Source: Mermis nigrescens (taxonomy: Eukaryota; Nematoda; Enoplea; Mermithida; Mermithidae). From it: a DNA stretch of 64,000 nucleotides. Under the pieces are notes generated by a model. It worked only from the letters and a program-made list of their open reading frames with translations. It searched no databases and had not been told where the DNA came from. The stretch covers positions 2,367,470-2,431,469 of the forward strand of contig JAVLUZ010000340.1 in the NCBI GenBank assembly GCA_036768485.1. Reading direction: 5' to 3'. Shown here in pieces: positions 61,730-64,000 of this stretch (the stretch's first letter is position 1; each line of letters starts with the position of its first letter). A program made the position numbers and the translations under genes.

Positions 61730-62400
61730 AAGTGGTGTATTATTATTACCCGATACTATTTCTTGTACGAGCTCCTTTGTGCATGTACAAAGAAGATCTC
61801 CGAAAAGGTCCATGTATGAGCGAACAAATTTTTGTGGATATATTATATGAATATATTTTTAAACATACACATTTTTACATACTACCAGTGTGTGACCTGC
61901 GACTGGCATGCAGTCCTAAACACTAAACAGTGTTTTTTGTACAAGGTACCATTGTACATGTACAAAGATGGTACCCAAAAGTCCTTGTACATTTTGTACG
62001 TGGAAATTTTTTGTGTACTATATATGGTACAATAGAGATTTTAGTGGGGTAAAATAGGGTTTTTCGTCCTTTGGTAGTGTATTTTAGCTAGTTTCTTGGT
62101 TTCTGAATGTTTGACATTTTTCCATTCTAAATGCAAGTTCCACCATTTTAAAGACATATAGAACAGACAATTACTGATTTTGGCGCCAGGCGCCGAAAAT
62201 TTTTGAGAATTTTACACCATTTTACAGTTTTTTCCCCCAAAAATGTTGTAAATGTACGAAGACGATCCTGAAAAGTCTTTGTACATCGGGAAAAATCTTA
62301 GCCGAATACAAAAAAAAACCGTGGTCCTAAACGTGATAATTTGGCCTGAATTTAGTTGACAATATTACTTCGGCGCAAAGCGCCGAAATTTTTATGAGCT
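61730..62400. repeat. E-family related repeat
   Basis: Shares GTACATGTACAAAGA, TTTGGTAGTGT.TTTTAGCTA and GACATTTTTCCATTCTAAATG words with 59760-60120. Palindromes at 62181 and 62369. Ends not resolved. Confidence 0.65.
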
Positions 62401-63470
62401 TTTGATGGAATTTACACATCAAATCAGACTGAGAAAGCTAAAACAACTTGTACTACAAAATCAGAAATATTACAGAAATTGTAATGTGCCACTTAAATCT
62501 TGTAATAAGCACTACTGCGCTCCTAAATACGATGCAACACCAAGATAAATTCGTCAATTTTATCTTTGAACGGCAAAAAAGTGCAAAGTTATTAGATAGT
62601 ACTTATTTTCCCATAAAATTTTTAAAAACAGTATAAATAGATACAAAAGATATTCGAATCTGCAGATTACACAAGCTTGAATCTAAATACAGTATATTGG
62701 CGATATTTTGCGCGAAGCGCCGATTTTTGAAATTTCCTGAAAAATACAAGAAAAACGTTAAAATTAATATCACTTTGCCCCAGAAAGTATTTTAACATTG
62801 TATAAAAATGGCTCCAAAAATAAATGAACGAGCCAAAATCGATTTTTGGCCAATACCTGCATTTTTTCACCATTTTTAGGTGCGTTTTTACGATTTTCGG
62901 CCAAAAAATTGGTGGTCATTTACCCACTCCCTAAATATGGCCGAAAACCATACGTGTAACAGAGGGCTTTGGGAAATTCCTCACCCAGGCTTGGACGTCC
63001 TCCCCTTACCCCCCAACGTCAGAAAATTTTGACCCGCCCTACCCCATTTTTTTGGCGAAAACTTGTGCTTTTTGGCTATTTTTAGGTGTTTTTGCCACTT
63101 TTGGCCGAAAATCGGAGCAGCTTACCCCCCCCTTAAAAATGGCCGAGAAATATACATGCTACTAGGGGTTTTGGCCACCCTCCCCCATTTTTGGCTATTT
63201 TTAGGTGCTTTAGCCATTTTTAACCTAAAATTTGAGTGGTTAACTTCCCTCCCCTCCTTCTAAAAATGGCCACGGACCCCTACCCGAAATTTACAGCCAT
63301 TTCATGTATGCCCAAGACCCCTCGCCGAAAATTTTGAGCTGTTACATGCACGTTTTATAGTGATAGTTTGTCCATTTACTCTTGCTTACATTCAAAAATA
63401 CTGTATCACTTCGTGAAATTCTGATAGTTAGGTGCACTTTTGCAATACTAAAAATTAAGTTAAAAAATTC
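62401..63470. other. Repeat-derived G/T-rich region, no gene
   Basis: From about 62850 to 63290 degenerate copies of GGCCATTTTTAGGTGCTTT with C runs. One more GCGC-GAA-GCGC palindrome at 62709. Confidence 0.55.
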
Positions 63471-63473
63471 AGG

Positions 63474-63680
63474 TTTTCACCACAAATCGTCTGACAGTGA
63501 CTTGAGTCTTGGACCCTGGGGGTAATACCCCCTCACCCCTACGAGAATGTGTGGTTTTCACCTCCTATGGGAATGTGTGATTTTCACCTAAAATCGTCTG
63601 ACAGTGACTTGAGTCTTGGACCCTGAGGGAGGGGGTAATCCCCCACTCACCCCCCCCCTATGGGAATGTGGGTTTCTAGT
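63474..63680. repeat. Tandem duplication, ~100-bp unit x 2
   Basis: Both units contain AATCGTCTGACAGTGACTTG followed by AGTCTTGGACCCTG, then a C/G run and ATGGGAATGTG (first at about 63487, second at about 63588). Confidence 0.88.
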
Positions 63681-63810
63681 CAATTTCAAAAACTTTTAAA
63701 GAAAATTTTCAATTTGCATCGATTTTCGGCATTCATTTGCCTCAGTTTCTTCAAAAAATTCTCCATTTTTCTTTCCTGGGGTCTCTAGACCTCACCCAAC
63801 TGCATGTCTA
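63681..63810 (+). repeat. A-family MITE, 3' part
   Basis: Body words TTTAAAGAAAATTTTCAATTT and an end GGGGTCTCTAGACC...CTGCATGTCT match family A. The left end is replaced by the neighbouring tandem repeat. Confidence 0.6.
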
Positions 63811-64000
63811 TATTAAATCAAAACCTGTTTCTATAGCTACATATCTTCAAGTTGTTTGAGCGACTAACTAACAGACAGGCACAAATTAGTACAAAAAAAT
63901 GACGAACTTTACCGTTTCCTCCACACACTTTACAAATGAAGGCAATCGAAAGAATTTGTTGTGCGTAACAATACAATTTTTCGGCAACCTTAGCTGGTTA

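Overview
The window looks like nuclear DNA of an invertebrate with an AT-rich, repeat-laden genome. A nematode is my best guess, because the phosphofructokinase reads nematode-like to me and the transposon load is heavy; a mermithid-type nematode would fit, but I cannot prove species. No prokaryotic gene organisation, rRNA, tRNA or CRISPR was recognised.

Left half (about 2.1-31.1 kb, minus strand): one gene, an ATP-dependent 6-phosphofructokinase (glycolysis). I recovered 13 coding exons whose splice phases all agree and which together give about 931 residues plus a stop. The introns are transposon-filled. They hold a 2.6 kb hAT transposon with a recognisable transposase C-terminus and perfect 8-bp target duplications, several hAT-type MITE families (called A, B, C, E and G here), a TA-flanked Tc1/mariner-like MITE, a short-TIR family (D), and copies of a large fold-back/satellite-like element (F) built on degenerate units of about 125 bp. 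A (TA)n tract of 275 bp and an ATT-rich tract also sit in introns. The first PFK exon present has no in-frame Met, so the true 5' end lies upstream and was not found.

Middle (33.2-36.7 kb): a pogo/Tigger-like MITE, a second D element, an inverted copy of F and an A MITE.

Right-centre (38,262-55,164): one 16.9 kb LTR retrotransposon on the minus strand with a 4-bp target duplication, inserted in an older hAT-like repeat. It carries gag, a CCHC knuckle, protease, Ty3/gypsy-type reverse transcriptase, RNase H and integrase with a GPY/F module, then an unusual integrase tail with a PWWP-like look. Beyond an in-frame TAG directly followed by ATG lies a large extra coding region (40.8-44.9 kb) whose first part reads as a DEDDy 3'-5' exonuclease and whose remainder is a 1,022-codon open frame with a Q/R-rich end. 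The element is decayed: a TA-flanked MITE sits just after the gag start codon, a hAT MITE sits in pol, and there are several frameshifts and stops. It also has a tandem pair of unequal 3' LTRs.

Right end: a GC-rich exon of an inversin/NPHP2-like ankyrin plus IQ protein (59,061-59,681, minus), with a hAT MITE only about 20 bp from its predicted acceptor, followed by further MITEs and short tandem duplications. A short palindrome of the type GGCGC-GAA-GCGCC recurs about 19 times across the window, mostly inside hAT-type elements, with compensatory changes in its stem.
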